Below, in pieces: positions 41,601 to 49,212 of a stretch of DNA of 64,000 nucleotides. The position numbers were made by a program, and so were the translations under genes. Under the pieces are notes generated by a model. That model did not search any database and was not told the origin of the DNA. It worked only from the letters and a program-made list of their open reading frames with translations. Positions within the stretch are counted from its first letter, which is position 1. Every line of letters begins with the position of its first letter. The stretch is from Verrucomicrobiota bacterium (lineage in GTDB: Bacteria; Verrucomicrobiota; Verrucomicrobiia; Chthoniobacterales; UBA10450): positions 62,001 to 126,000 of the forward strand of contig QHNH01000008.1 in assembly GCA_003218375.1 (NCBI GenBank), written 5' to 3'.

Positions 41601-42763
41601 ATTCGATTGCCGATAGGGCAACGCTCACCACGGGTGGAAGTCCGTCCGGCTCGATCACGTTCAGGTTGTTCGGCCCGAACAATGGGACCTGCACCGGATC
41701 ACCGATCTTCACCTCGGTCGTCCCCGTGAATGGCGACGGTACCTATCTTTCGCAATCCTTCACCCCGACTGCGACCGGCGTCTACAACTGGATCGCTGCT
41801 TACAGCGGTGATGCTAATAACGCCGCCGCCAGCGGTGCTTGCGGCGACGCGAATGAATCCACCACGGTAGCGGCAGCCCCAACGCCGACCGCGACGCCAA
41901 CCGCAACGGCCACGGCGACCGCGACCGCGACTGCCACCGCCACGGCGACGCCAACCGCGACCCCGGCCTCGCAAACGTTGAACCTGTCGACGCGCATGCG
42001 CACCGACACGGGAAATAACGTCGGCATCGGTGGTTTCACCATCACCGGCGCTGTGCCGAAACACGTGATCATCCGGGCCATCGGTCCTTCGTTGACCAAG
42101 TTCGGCTTCACGGCGGCGGAAGTCCTGCCTGATCCGACCCTCGAGGTCCACGGCCCCGGCGCGTTCGGAACCATCACGAACAACAACTGGAGAGATTCGC
42201 AGGAAGCCCAGATCAAGGCGGACGGCCTCGCGCCGACCAACGACCTTGAATCCGCGATCGACGCGACTCTGCCGGCCGGAGCGTATACCGCGATTATCCG
42301 CGGCAATACCGGTACTACTCCTGCGGGTATCTGCCTGTTCGAGGTTTACGATCTCGACACGGCGGCGACCTCGAAGCTGGCTAACCTGAGCACGCGCGCC
42401 TTCGTCGGCACCGGCAATACGGTGGTCATCGCCGGATTCGTCCTCGGCAATAACGCGGGGAACGATCGCATCGTTGTGCGCGGTCTCGGCCCGAGCCTGG
42501 CCGCGTTCGGCATAGCGAACACCCTGGCCGATCCGACCTTGGAACTGCGCGACGAAAACGGCGTATTGATCCTTGCGAATAACGATTGGCAGGACAATGC
42601 CGCCCAGGCTGCAACGATTACCGCAGCCGGCCTGGCGCCGTCGAACACGAAGGAATCTGCGATCGCGGCCACGCTGCCGCCCGGTCTCTACACGGCGATT
42701 CTGTCCGGCCTCAACGGCGGGACTGGCGTAGGCCTGGTGGAAGTCTACGATCGGGGACCGTAG
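38606..42763 (+). CDS. Large secreted multidomain protein with C-terminal tandem modules
   Basis: 1385 residues. N-terminal signal/anchor (about 7-28). The large N-terminal domain (about 130-600) has FDGLDDTINTVFYGTQFAPS, DPVVQHDRMADRWIISQFGF and GSGHRWGDYQSLQVDPSDDC, a pattern of secreted proteins of unknown function that I read as a beta-propeller-like region. A carboxypeptidase-regulatory-like (SpaA-type) domain follows (about 610-700, GTVTACDTGAPLSNVLVQVS), then two Ig-like regions, a Pro/Thr/Ala linker (41880-41968) and two C-terminal modules (about 1130-1256 and 1257-1385). The modules are homologous to those of the beta-helix protein at 9622. It is probably exported and cell-surface or matrix associated; the terminal modules may mediate sorting or attachment. 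Confidence 0.85.
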   Translation: MSRYLKTLFPITLVVALVAAFFTFRGEAQQPKPASKTANTVAPITILPVAFAETGEVRDLPDMKTLDLSEVPPNSEIPGREINELNSTLVKTPNAASARIPSLDAALTGKPAGPMAPSAVGAPIVTFDGLDDTINTVFYGTQFAPSDENIAVGPNDVVQTVNNGFRIWSKTGAPKVAAKQISKLFTKLGGVCASFDDGDPVVQHDRMADRWIISQFGFASQTAPPYHECIAVSKGSDPAGAYYAYDFVTVGSNFPDYPKLTTWPDGYYMTVNQFLAPTLSFNGTGVYAFDRAKMLVGDPTAGAIYFNLDLTSHPEGIFAMQPTDMDGFLLPPTGDPNVFAYILSDEFESAPFNVDALRMFNFLADFTTPANSTFTERAESPLAMAAYDPRYPTGSNGRNDIKQPPTANNAVDALDNIGYHLMYRLEYRRLAAANENLTGSFTVNVSGVDPSASNANYQAGIRYFEIRRTTNTTPGTYVMFDQATFSPDAGNPATGLNRWLPSAAIDVQGNLAVSYSTSSTTVFPSITYAGRDFNAAGIPAAGLSTETTLFAGAGSQIGSGHRWGDYQSLQVDPSDDCTFWTTNQYYAVTSSFNWKTRIGAFKFASCTAPSQGTLTGTVTACDTGAPLSNVLVQVSNGFSAGTGPDGKYSIQLPAPAGGLTSTAYTVTFSSPGRLCTASGPFTVTIVDQQTKTQDACLNGVAHPIVDTTNPVSVVLSPTAGNGNGIVDPNECNVINVRLTNTGCATGRTVSAVLTTNTPGVTVNSPGSSTYPDIPIDALGFNQQPFRFTTSPAFVCGTAINFTLTATFNGGTAVSTFSIPTCTETQPTQSATGNLDSTDPTTPGNGRLGRNGAISTCSGKGCPGSLNATNNHYDVVSFVNSGPLSACATITLNSANGVQLIGASYNGPFVPANFCTNYAGDPGGSANGDVKWQETVAAGGTINVVVWEVTANQASTFNAGAGTPYTIKVDGLSAPALPGNGPCATTLSTQVTPTATTLGNSIADRATLTTGGSPSGSITFRLFGPNNGTCTGSPIFTSVVPVNGDGTYLSQSFTPTATGVYNWIAAYSGDANNAAASGACGDANESTTVAAAPTPTATPTATATATATATATATATPTATPASQTLNLSTRMRTDTGNNVGIGGFTITGAVPKHVIIRAIGPSLTKFGFTAAEVLPDPTLEVHGPGAFGTITNNNWRDSQEAQIKADGLAPTNDLESAIDATLPAGAYTAIIRGNTGTTPAGICLFEVYDLDTAATSKLANLSTRAFVGTGNTVVIAGFVLGNNAGNDRIVVRGLGPSLAAFGIANTLADPTLELRDENGVLILANNDWQDNAAQAATITAAGLAPSNTKESAIAATLPPGLYTAILSGLNGGTGVGLVEVYDRGP
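41880..41968. repeat. Low-complexity Pro/Thr/Ala coding repeat
   Basis: Irregular repeats of CCGACCGCGACG / CCAACCGCAACG / GCGACCGCGACC type, giving a run of Thr-Ala and Thr-Pro dipeptides. It is in frame and forms a flexible linker between the Ig-like region and the C-terminal modules. Likely prone to length changes. Confidence 0.85.
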
Positions 42764-42791
42764 TCCTCGGCCACCAACATCTCTGGCAATG

Positions 42792-42819
42792 CGGCTGCCT
42801 CTCTTCGGAGAGGCAGCCG
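42792..42819. other. Strong hairpin with CUUCGG loop
   Basis: CGGCTGCCTCT and AGAGGCAGCCG form an 11-bp perfect stem around CTTCGG. It lies 28 bp after the big exoprotein gene, upstream of the terminator at 42837. Confidence 0.8.
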
Positions 42820-42836
42820 AGCCGGAAGAAAAATTG

Positions 42837-42872
42837 GCGGCGCAAGTTCCTGGAGCTTGCGCCGCTTTTTTT
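42837..42872. terminator. Bidirectional intrinsic terminator
   Basis: Stem GCGGCGCAAG/CTTGCGCCGC with a 9-nt loop, followed by seven Ts on the plus strand and preceded by AAAAA (Ts on the reverse strand). It separates the plus-strand exoprotein gene from the convergent reverse-strand genes at 43002-44666. Confidence 0.88.
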
Positions 42873-43001
42873 AAACTGCGAGAACCCCACCCGCCAGTCG
42901 CACTGCACGCGGCTTGGTCTTAACGCAGTGGGATATTGCGGCCCGGTTCGGCGTCGATTTCTCGCGCGCTTCGCGCCGCGCGCGGCCAGGGAACAGCCCT
43001 G

Positions 43002-43526
43002 CTATTTCTTCTTCTCTTCGCGCTCCGTCTTCTCGTCCTCGCGGACGTTCTGAAGAATGAGAAGCCAGTGTCCGTCCTTTTTGATCCAAATCCGACGGAC
43101 CTGGACCCATTTTGTTTCCACCGGCTTATCGGTAACCAGGCGCGGCAGAGATTTGGCCTCGCCTTCAATCGTGTAGGTTTGAGCGCTGACCGTGAAACGG
43201 AGTTCTCTTTCGATCGGATAGGAAACCAGGGTTCCAGCCCTCGCGCGCGCCAGCACGAGTCGCTTGCTGGCCGCTCTCTCTTCGTCGCCAATTGAATCCG
43301 CATAATATTCGGCCAGGATTTCCGCCAGCGTCTTGTCGTCTCGCTTTTGAATGGCTTCGGCGAACCGACTCTCCATGGCCTGCAATTCCTTGCGCGTCCT
43401 CGCATCGACCTCGACGGCCTTCTCCGCTGCGAACACCGCCGCCGGCGCGGATATGCTTAATGAAATAAGCGCCCCGAGAGCGCTCCGCATCCAGTTGCGA
43501 TCTGGAAAAATCCTGCGCGCTCTCAT
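43002..43526 (-). CDS. Secreted NTF2/SnoaL-like (DUF4440-type) protein
   Basis: 174 residues. A signal peptide (SALGALISLSISAPAAVFA) is followed by a helical start (ELQAMESRFAEAIQKRDDKT) and a beta sheet ending RRIWIKKDGHWLLILQNVRE, the fold pattern of nuclear-transport-factor-2-like proteins. No catalytic residues are evident. ATG 43526 overlaps the upstream stop as ATGA, indicating translational coupling with the 43523-43924 gene; the frame extends further upstream but would overlap it more. The charged tail EDEKTEREEKKK is unusual. Confidence 0.7.
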   Translation of the reverse strand: MRARRIFPDRNWMRSALGALISLSISAPAAVFAAEKAVEVDARTRKELQAMESRFAEAIQKRDDKTLAEILAEYYADSIGDEERAASKRLVLARARAGTLVSYPIERELRFTVSAQTYTIEGEAKSLPRLVTDKPVETKWVQVRRIWIKKDGHWLLILQNVREDEKTEREEKKK

Positions 43527-43924
43527 CTCATGCCGCTGTCGCATTCCCATTGCACTTTCTTGAAACCGTCCGCGGTCACTTCAACGTTGAATGGCCCGCA
43601 ACGCGGCAGTTTGGCTTTCGGATCTTTCGCTTTGATCGAATAACGGCCGGGAGCGAGCGGGATCCGAAAGTGGCCAGCGGCATCGGTTGTGAATGCCGTC
43701 ACAGGGCCGGCATCATTCGCCACTTCAAATGCGACGTTAGGCAGCGGCGCGGAATCGGTCACGCCCACGTGCGATGGTCCGCCATGGATTGGTCCGACCG
43801 AAATTATCCCTTCAATCCCGGTCGCGATTGAGGACGTTTGCGCATTCATTTGGCCCGGCACGAAGAAGAACAACAGGAGCCCGAGTAACTCGCAAAACTT
43901 CTTTCCCGCGAATCTCCTTAACAT
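43523..43924 (-). CDS. Secreted carboxypeptidase-regulatory-like domain protein
   Basis: 133 residues. Signal peptide (ELLGLLLFFFVPGQMNA) and then a single prealbumin-like beta-sandwich: LPNVAFEVANDAGPVTAFTT, DAAGHFRIPLAPGRYSIKAK and a C-terminal strand with two cysteines (RCGPF, WECDSGMR). Domains of this type are extracytoplasmic binding or stabilising units. It is the first gene of a two-gene unit with the NTF2-like gene, overlapping by 4 bp. Confidence 0.75.
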   Translation of the reverse strand: MLRRFAGKKFCELLGLLLFFFVPGQMNAQTSSIATGIEGIISVGPIHGGPSHVGVTDSAPLPNVAFEVANDAGPVTAFTTDAAGHFRIPLAPGRYSIKAKDPKAKLPRCGPFNVEVTADGFKKVQWECDSGMR

Positions 43925-43988
43925 TGAGACAGGTTACCAACGCCGGCGCTGTTGACAACCAACCGGCGAGAGATGCGTCCCGGGCGGC

Positions 43989-44666
43989 TTATTTGCCGGG
44001 CGCCTTCCCGCCTAATGCCGCCTCGATATCGTCGCGCAGTCCTTTTTCCACATCGCCCTGGAGCTGGGCGCGCCCGCCGTTGACGAAGACGACTGGCGTG
44101 CGGTCGAGCCCGAGGGCGGCGCCGCGTTCCCGGTCGGCCGCGACTCGCTTCGCCACTTCTTCACCGTCGATGTCTTTCTTGAAGCGTTCGACATCCAACT
44201 GAAGCCGGCGCGCGAATTCGGTGAATGGAACCCGGGGATCATCGGACCGCACCCAGCTCGCGCGCTGGAGATAAAGGAGGTCGTGCATTTCCCAGAATTT
44301 TCCCTGGAGTCCCGCGGCTTCGGAAGCGCGGGCGCCATCGAGGGCCTTCGAGTGCTGCGGCATTGGGTTCTGCCGGAAGATCACCGCGAGGCGCTCTCCG
44401 AAATCCTTCTCGAGATTTCGCAGCGCCGGCCAGAGGATGAAACAGGGGAGACATTCGAAGTCGCCGAATTCCTCCAGGGTGGCGGGCGCCGCGGCGTTCC
44501 CGCGAATATGTGGAGGCTGGGCGCCCGGCTTGGAGGTCGAAGCGACTTGCAGCATCGGCTTCGTCTTCCGCGCCTGAAACAGAAAGACGCCAGCAACCAC
44601 CGCCGCGACCAGGACCGCCGCGATAATCGCAAAAGCCAGATAACTTTTTTTCTTTTTCCGGGCCAT
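43989..44666 (-). CDS. Membrane-anchored DsbA-like thioredoxin-fold protein
   Basis: 225 residues. Basic N-terminus ARKKKKS, one transmembrane anchor (about 9-30), then a thioredoxin-fold DsbA-type domain: EFGDFECLPCFILW with active-site C72-L-P-C75, VIFRQNPMPQHSKA, an inserted helical region, and a cis-proline loop LGLDRTPVVFVNGGR. It is probably a periplasmic disulfide oxidoreductase of the Thioredoxin_4 family. I chose ATG 44666 because the membrane anchor follows immediately; ATG 44705 is possible. It is divergent from typA across a palindromic repeat. Confidence 0.82.
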   Translation of the reverse strand: MARKKKKSYLAFAIIAAVLVAAVVAGVFLFQARKTKPMLQVASTSKPGAQPPHIRGNAAAPATLEEFGDFECLPCFILWPALRNLEKDFGERLAVIFRQNPMPQHSKALDGARASEAAGLQGKFWEMHDLLYLQRASWVRSDDPRVPFTEFARRLQLDVERFKKDIDGEEVAKRVAADRERGAALGLDRTPVVFVNGGRAQLQGDVEKGLRDDIEAALGGKAPGK

Positions 44667-44778
44667 GAACAACGAGCCGACAATCTTGATGGGCCGCGCC
44701 GTCATTTCCAGTAATAAGCGCGCGCGATCCTTCCCGTTGACGGATCGGCATCTCACGGCCATATTCCGCGCTCCGAAA

Positions 44779-44850
44779 TTGTAGGGCGGGCGGTCGCCGC
44801 GGCGACCCTGCCAATTACAAAGGGCGGCAACCGAGGCGGTTGCCCTACAA
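44779..44850. repeat. TTGTAGGGCGG...CCCTACAA palindrome
   Basis: TTGTAGGGCGGGCGGTCGCC is mirrored by GGCGGTTGCCCTACAA. Inner GGTCGCCGCGGCGACC is a perfect palindrome. It lies upstream of typA; in-frame codons before the typA start (PYKTGH) come from this repeat. Confidence 0.75.
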
Positions 44851-44860
44851 AACCGGCCAC

Positions 44861-46669
44861 ATGGAGAAGATTCGTAATATCGCCATCATTGCGCACGTCG
44901 ACCACGGCAAGACCACGCTGGTGGATCAATTGCTGCGCCAATCGGGCACCTTCCGCGCCAATCAGAAGATCGAGGAGCGGATGATGGATTCGATGGATCT
45001 CGAGCGCGAGAAAGGGATCACGATCCGCGCGAAGAACGCCGCCTTCCAGTGGAACGGTTACCGGATCAACATCGTCGACACCCCCGGCCACGCCGATTTC
45101 GGCGGTGAAGTCGAGCGCATCATGAAAATGGTGGACGGCGTGTTACTCGTGGTGGACGCGCACGATGGGCCCCAGGCCCAGACGCGTTTCGTTTTGCGGA
45201 AGGCGCTCGAGAACAAAGCCAAGCCGATTGTCGTCATCAACAAAATCGATCGCGAGAACGCACGGCCGCACAAGGTGCTCGATCTCGTCTTCGATCTTTT
45301 CGTCGAGCTGAAGGCGACCGACGAACAGCTCGATTTTCCAATCATCTATGCCAGCGCCAAGAATGGTTTTGCCATGCGCGAGCTGCACGAAAACAGCGAA
45401 GACATGACGCCGCTTTTTGAGGCGATCGTCAAGTACGTGCCGCCGCCGCCTGTTTCGCCGGAACCATTTTTCCAGATGCTGGTTTCAAATCTCGACTACA
45501 GCGATTACCTCGGCCGGATCGCCCTGGGGCGCATCGTGAGCGGTCGGGTCAACGTCGGCGATTCGATTGTGTGCGTTCACCGCGATGGCCGCCGCGAGCG
45601 GGCCAGCGTCACCGGGCTCTTCACTTTCGCCGGAATGGGGCAGGTGGAGCTGAAGCACGCCAGCGTCGGCGACATCGTCGGGCTGACTGGTTTCGAAGAA
45701 GTTTACATCGGCGAAACGCTGACGGATCGCGAAGAGCATCCGCCGCTCCAGTTCGTCGATATCGATCCGCCGACGATCCGGATGCGAATTCTGGTCAACG
45801 ACTCGCCGTTCGCGGGCCGTGAAGGAAAATTTGTGACCGCGCGCCACGTGCGCGAACGCCTGGTTCGCGAGACGCGCGCCAACGTCTCGCTCCAGATGAA
45901 GGAGACTGAACTCGCAGGCTCCTTCGAGATCAACGCCCGCGGCGAAATGCAGATCGCGATCCTCGTCGAGCAGATGCGCCGGGAAGGCTACGAAGTGATG
46001 GTCTCCCGCCCGGAAGTTATTTATCACCGCGACGAAAACGGTTCGTTGCTGGAGCCGTTGGAAAACCTTTACGTCGAAATTCCGAACGACAATCTCGGCG
46101 ATGTCTTGCAGACTCTGGCGGCGCGCAAGGGCGAGGTCGTCAGCATGGATCACCACGCTAACCGCGTTTCCGTCGAAGCGATTATCCCTACGCGCGGCCT
46201 GATCGGTTTCGAAAGCGACCTGATCAACCTGACTCGCGGCGAAGGATTGATGAGCCACCTCTTTCGCGAATACGCACCGTTCAAGGGCGAGCTCGAAGGC
46301 CGGACGCGCGGCGTGATGATTTCGATGGAGCCTGGCATCAGCACCGCTTATGCGCTGAATAATATTCAGGCCCGTGGCAAACTCTTCGTCGGCCCGCAGG
46401 AAGAGATTTACTCCGGCATGATCGTGGGCGAAAACGCGCGGCCCGAAGATTTGCCCGTGAACCCTTGCAAAGCAAAACACCTTACGAACATGCGCAGCCA
46501 GGGCGAAGGCAAAGGTATCCAACTCGAAGCGCCGCTTCGCATGACCTTGGAGCGCGCCATCGAATACATCAGCGCCGATGAATTCGTTGAAGCCACCCCG
46601 AAATCGCTCCGCCTCCGCAAACGCATCCTCGATCCGACCGCTCGGAAGCGCGCCCAAAATGCGGCGTGA
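44861..46669 (+). CDS. typA: Translational GTPase TypA/BipA
   Basis: 602 residues, ribosome-associated GTPase with roles in ribosome assembly and stress adaptation. The G-domain starts [20 protein letters not shown] (G1 at 11-19), with RGITIRAK-like [25 protein letters not shown] (G3) and [10 protein letters not shown] (G4). The C-terminal BipA domains include NSDLID-like [18 protein letters not shown] and the [20 protein letters not shown] element. ATG 44861 is preferred, since the preceding in-frame codons derive from the palindromic repeat. Confidence 0.97.
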   Translation: MEKIRNIAIIAHVDHGKTTLVDQLLRQSGTFRANQKIEERMMDSMDLEREKGITIRAKNAAFQWNGYRINIVDTPGHADFGGEVERIMKMVDGVLLVVDAHDGPQAQTRFVLRKALENKAKPIVVINKIDRENARPHKVLDLVFDLFVELKATDEQLDFPIIYASAKNGFAMRELHENSEDMTPLFEAIVKYVPPPPVSPEPFFQMLVSNLDYSDYLGRIALGRIVSGRVNVGDSIVCVHRDGRRERASVTGLFTFAGMGQVELKHASVGDIVGLTGFEEVYIGETLTDREEHPPLQFVDIDPPTIRMRILVNDSPFAGREGKFVTARHVRERLVRETRANVSLQMKETELAGSFEINARGEMQIAILVEQMRREGYEVMVSRPEVIYHRDENGSLLEPLENLYVEIPNDNLGDVLQTLAARKGEVVSMDHHANRVSVEAIIPTRGLIGFESDLINLTRGEGLMSHLFREYAPFKGELEGRTRGVMISMEPGISTAYALNNIQARGKLFVGPQEEIYSGMIVGENARPEDLPVNPCKAKHLTNMRSQGEGKGIQLEAPLRMTLERAIEYISADEFVEATPKSLRLRKRILDPTARKRAQNAA

Positions 46670-46689
46670 CGATCCGCCGTCGCGCGCAT

Positions 46690-46760
46690 TGACCCTCACC
46701 CAAACCCTCCCTCGGGGAGAGGGAGTTCCTTCTCCCTGTGGGAGAAGGTTAGGATGAGGG
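46690..46760. repeat. Composite CCCTCACCC/CCTTCTCCC palindrome (copy at typA 3' end)
   Basis: ACCCTCACCCAAACCCTCCC, TCGGGGAGAGGG, then CCTTCTCCCTGTGGGAGAAG and GTTAGGATGAGGGCC. It is an inverted arrangement of the repeat at 1354-1470. It lies 21 bp after typA and could help termination, though it has no T-run. Confidence 0.8.
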
Positions 46761-46796
46761 CCACGCAGGGAGACCGTTCAACCGGAATAGCGGTGA

Positions 46797-46826
46797 TTGA
46801 CAAAAACCACCCGCAACGGTTTAATT
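46797..46826 (+). promoter_or_regulatory. Candidate promoter for yebC (TTGACA box)
   Basis: A perfect TTGACA is followed after 18 bp by TTAATT, a weak -10 box. It lies about 100 bp upstream of yebC. The rest of the 257-bp gap (46670-46926) holds the palindrome and nothing else I can support. Confidence 0.35.
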
Positions 46827-46926
46827 CCTTCGTTAATTTGTCTCCTCGATAACGAATTCCCTTCGAGGCTCTCCGGGTTCCAAAAAAAGAACGCAGGTCT
46901 GTCCGGCAACTTAGAATTCCCATCTC

Positions 46927-47682
46927 ATGGCGGGGCACAGCAAGTGGTCCAAGGTTAAGCGGTTCAAGGGCGCGCTCGATACGAAACGCGGCGCGCTCTT
47001 CAGCAAGCTTTCCCGCGAAATCACCATCGCCGCGAAAACCGGTGGCGGCGATCCGGACGGCAACGCCCGACTCCGCAGCGCGATCCTTTCCGCCCGCGCC
47101 CAAAGCATGCCGAACGACAACATCGAGCGTGCGATCAAGCGCGGCACCGGCGAGGGAATGGAAGCGCAGCACTTCGATGAAATCGTCTACGAAGGTTACG
47201 CGCCCGGCGGCGTGGCCGTGATTGTCGAAGTCGCCACCGACAACAAGAATCGCACCGCCGCCGACATCCGCAGCATCTTCACCCGGAACCACGGCAACCT
47301 CGCCTCGAGCGGCAGCGTTTCCTACATGTTTCACAAGAAGGGGCGGATCACCGTGCCGCGGGGTTCCATCGACGAGGAGCGCATTTTCGAGCTGGCCCTG
47401 GAGGCCGGCGCTGAGGAGTTGACAACGGAGGAAGAACAGTATGTTATTACCACTTCCCACGACCAGCTCTACGCAGTAGCTGAGGCGCTCAAGAACGCGG
47501 GCGTCGCCACCGGTGGGCAGAAGTTTACTTTTATTCCAGATACGACAGTTCCGGTCCATGAGGAGGCCGTCGCGCTGCAGATCTTGCGCTTGTGTGACAG
47601 CCTCGAAGACGACGACGACGTCCAAAACGTCTATTCCAACTTAGATATTCCCGACGAATTGCTGGCGAAATTGCCGGTGTAA
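46927..47682 (+). CDS. YebC/PmpR-type regulator (TACO1 family)
   Basis: 251 residues with the invariant start MAGHSKWSKVKRFKGALDTK, then RGALFSKLSREITIAAKTGG and DPDGNARLRSAILSARAQSM, plus IERAIKRGTG and the YEGYAPGG motif. YebC proteins were long described as DNA-binding regulators; more recent work links them to ribosomes and stalled translation of proline stretches. It lies upstream of rho, 62 bp apart, and is probably co-transcribed. Confidence 0.95.
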   Translation: MAGHSKWSKVKRFKGALDTKRGALFSKLSREITIAAKTGGGDPDGNARLRSAILSARAQSMPNDNIERAIKRGTGEGMEAQHFDEIVYEGYAPGGVAVIVEVATDNKNRTAADIRSIFTRNHGNLASSGSVSYMFHKKGRITVPRGSIDEERIFELALEAGAEELTTEEEQYVITTSHDQLYAVAEALKNAGVATGGQKFTFIPDTTVPVHEEAVALQILRLCDSLEDDDDVQNVYSNLDIPDELLAKLPV

Positions 47683-47744
47683 CAATGCCGCTGGTTTGAA
47701 AGGCGGCCGCTGCTCCGGCAGCAACGAGATGAATCTCTGTATTT

Positions 47745-49121
47745 ATGAGCGAAGAAAACGATAATCAGCCATCGCCGCAAACCGACACTCAGTCGGACCG
47801 TCCGCGGCGTCCACGCCGGCGATTTCCCCGACGGCATAGCGGCCCGCGCGACCGCGGCCCGCAGGAACAACGCGGCGATCTCAATGAACCCGGCGAACGG
47901 GTTGAATCGTCAGTCGCGGACGAGACTGGAGGCGCTCCCCGCGTCAATGAAGGCGATCAGCGCGATGAATCGACGCGTGGCGAGGGCGGACCTTCGCAGA
48001 ACGGGGAGATCGAGCGCGAACCGGAATTCGGCGACGGCATTATCGAGATCTCCGGCAAAGGTTTTGGATTCCTGCGCGACGCGAAACGGAACTTCGTCCA
48101 GACGCCGAACGACATTTTCGTCACGCCCGAGATCGTGCGCCGTTTCGCTCTCCGCGACGGCATGTGGATTTACGGCGAGACCCGCCGCGGCAATCGCGGC
48201 CCGCAACTGACCCGGCTCAACAAGATCAATGAGGATGAGCCGACGAAGTATCAGGGCCTGCGGCCGTTCGAAGAGCTGACCACGATCAATCCGAACCGGA
48301 AGATCAAGCTCGAGACCGTCCCGGACCGTTACACAACGCGCATCATGGACTTGATGACGCCGCTCGGGATGGGTCAGCGCGGCCTGATTGTGGCGCCGCC
48401 GCGCACTGGCAAAACGACCTTGCTCCATCACATCGCCGACGCCGTCGTAAAAAATCATCCGGACATGAAACTGATCATTCTCCTGGTCGACGAACGCCCG
48501 GAGGAAGTGACGGATTTCCGGCGGTCCTGTCCGGGGGCCGAGATCATGGCCAGCTCGAACGACAGCGATATCAAGAGTCACACCCGCATCGCCCAGCTCG
48601 CGGTCGAGCGCGCCAAGCGTCTCGTCGAAGCCGGCAAAGATGTGTTCATCCTGCTCGACTCGATCACCCGCACCGCCCGCGCCTTCAACAATGCGATGGG
48701 CGGCGGCGGTCGGACCATGAGCGGCGGTATCGATGCGCGCGCCATGGAAACTCCGAGAAAATTGTTCTCCGCGGCGCGCAACACGGAAGAGGCCGGCTCG
48801 CTCACGATCGTCGCTACGGCGTTGATCGATACCGGCAGCCGGATGGACGAGCTGATTTTTCAGGAATTCAAAGGCACCGGGAACATGGAAATGGTCCTCG
48901 ATCGCAAAATCAGCGATCAGCGCATTTATCCGGCAGTGGATATTTTCCTGTCCGGCACTCGCCGCGAGGAATTGCTCCTCCAATCGTGGGAGCTGGAGAA
49001 GATCAATTTGATCCGGCGCGGACTCGCGGGCCACAAGCCCGGCGAAGCGATCGAGCGTTTGCTGATGTTCGTGAAGAAATTCCCGACCAACGAGCAGATG
49101 CTCAAAGGCATCCCGGGATAG
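47745..49121 (+). CDS. rho: Transcription termination factor Rho
   Basis: 458 residues. The N-terminal 90 residues are disordered and Arg/Gly/Glu/Pro-rich (RPRRPRRRFPRR, RDRGPQEQRGDL) instead of the usual helical Rho N-terminal domain. After it come the RNA-binding cold-shock-like fold (DGIIEISGKGFGFLR, 97-111), Walker A PPRTGKTT (218-225), Walker B (VFILLDSITRTARAFN), the Q-loop region and GTGNMEMVLDRK. It is an ATP-dependent RNA helicase/translocase that ends transcription. Downstream is a tandem-repeat hairpin that begins directly after the stop codon. Confidence 0.97.
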   Translation: MSEENDNQPSPQTDTQSDRPRRPRRRFPRRHSGPRDRGPQEQRGDLNEPGERVESSVADETGGAPRVNEGDQRDESTRGEGGPSQNGEIEREPEFGDGIIEISGKGFGFLRDAKRNFVQTPNDIFVTPEIVRRFALRDGMWIYGETRRGNRGPQLTRLNKINEDEPTKYQGLRPFEELTTINPNRKIKLETVPDRYTTRIMDLMTPLGMGQRGLIVAPPRTGKTTLLHHIADAVVKNHPDMKLIILLVDERPEEVTDFRRSCPGAEIMASSNDSDIKSHTRIAQLAVERAKRLVEAGKDVFILLDSITRTARAFNNAMGGGGRTMSGGIDARAMETPRKLFSAARNTEEAGSLTIVATALIDTGSRMDELIFQEFKGTGNMEMVLDRKISDQRIYPAVDIFLSGTRREELLLQSWELEKINLIRRGLAGHKPGEAIERLLMFVKKFPTNEQMLKGIPG

Positions 49122-49123
49122 TT

Positions 49124-49212
49124 ATTTTCGAATTTCGATTGGCGATTTTCGATTTGGGAAATCGGCAAGCGATCATGCAATCGAAAATCGAGAATCGAGA
49201 ATCGAAAATTCT
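49124..49212. repeat. Tandem-repeat hairpin without gene, TCGATTTT units
   Basis: Left arm TTTTCGAATTTCGATTGGCG, ATTTTCGATTT; right arm AATCGAAAATCGAGAATCGA and GAATCGAAAATTC. The units and inverted arrangement are as in the cassette at 15305-15741, but the 20-25 bp between the arms contain no gene. The right arm encodes the start of the next ORF. Confidence 0.92.

Noticed and set aside
45485-46699. Long reverse-strand open frame opposite typA
   Set aside because: Shadow of typA; composition and absence of motifs do not support it.
47910-49034. Reverse-strand open frame opposite rho
   Set aside because: Rho is unambiguous on the plus strand; the frame has no domain.
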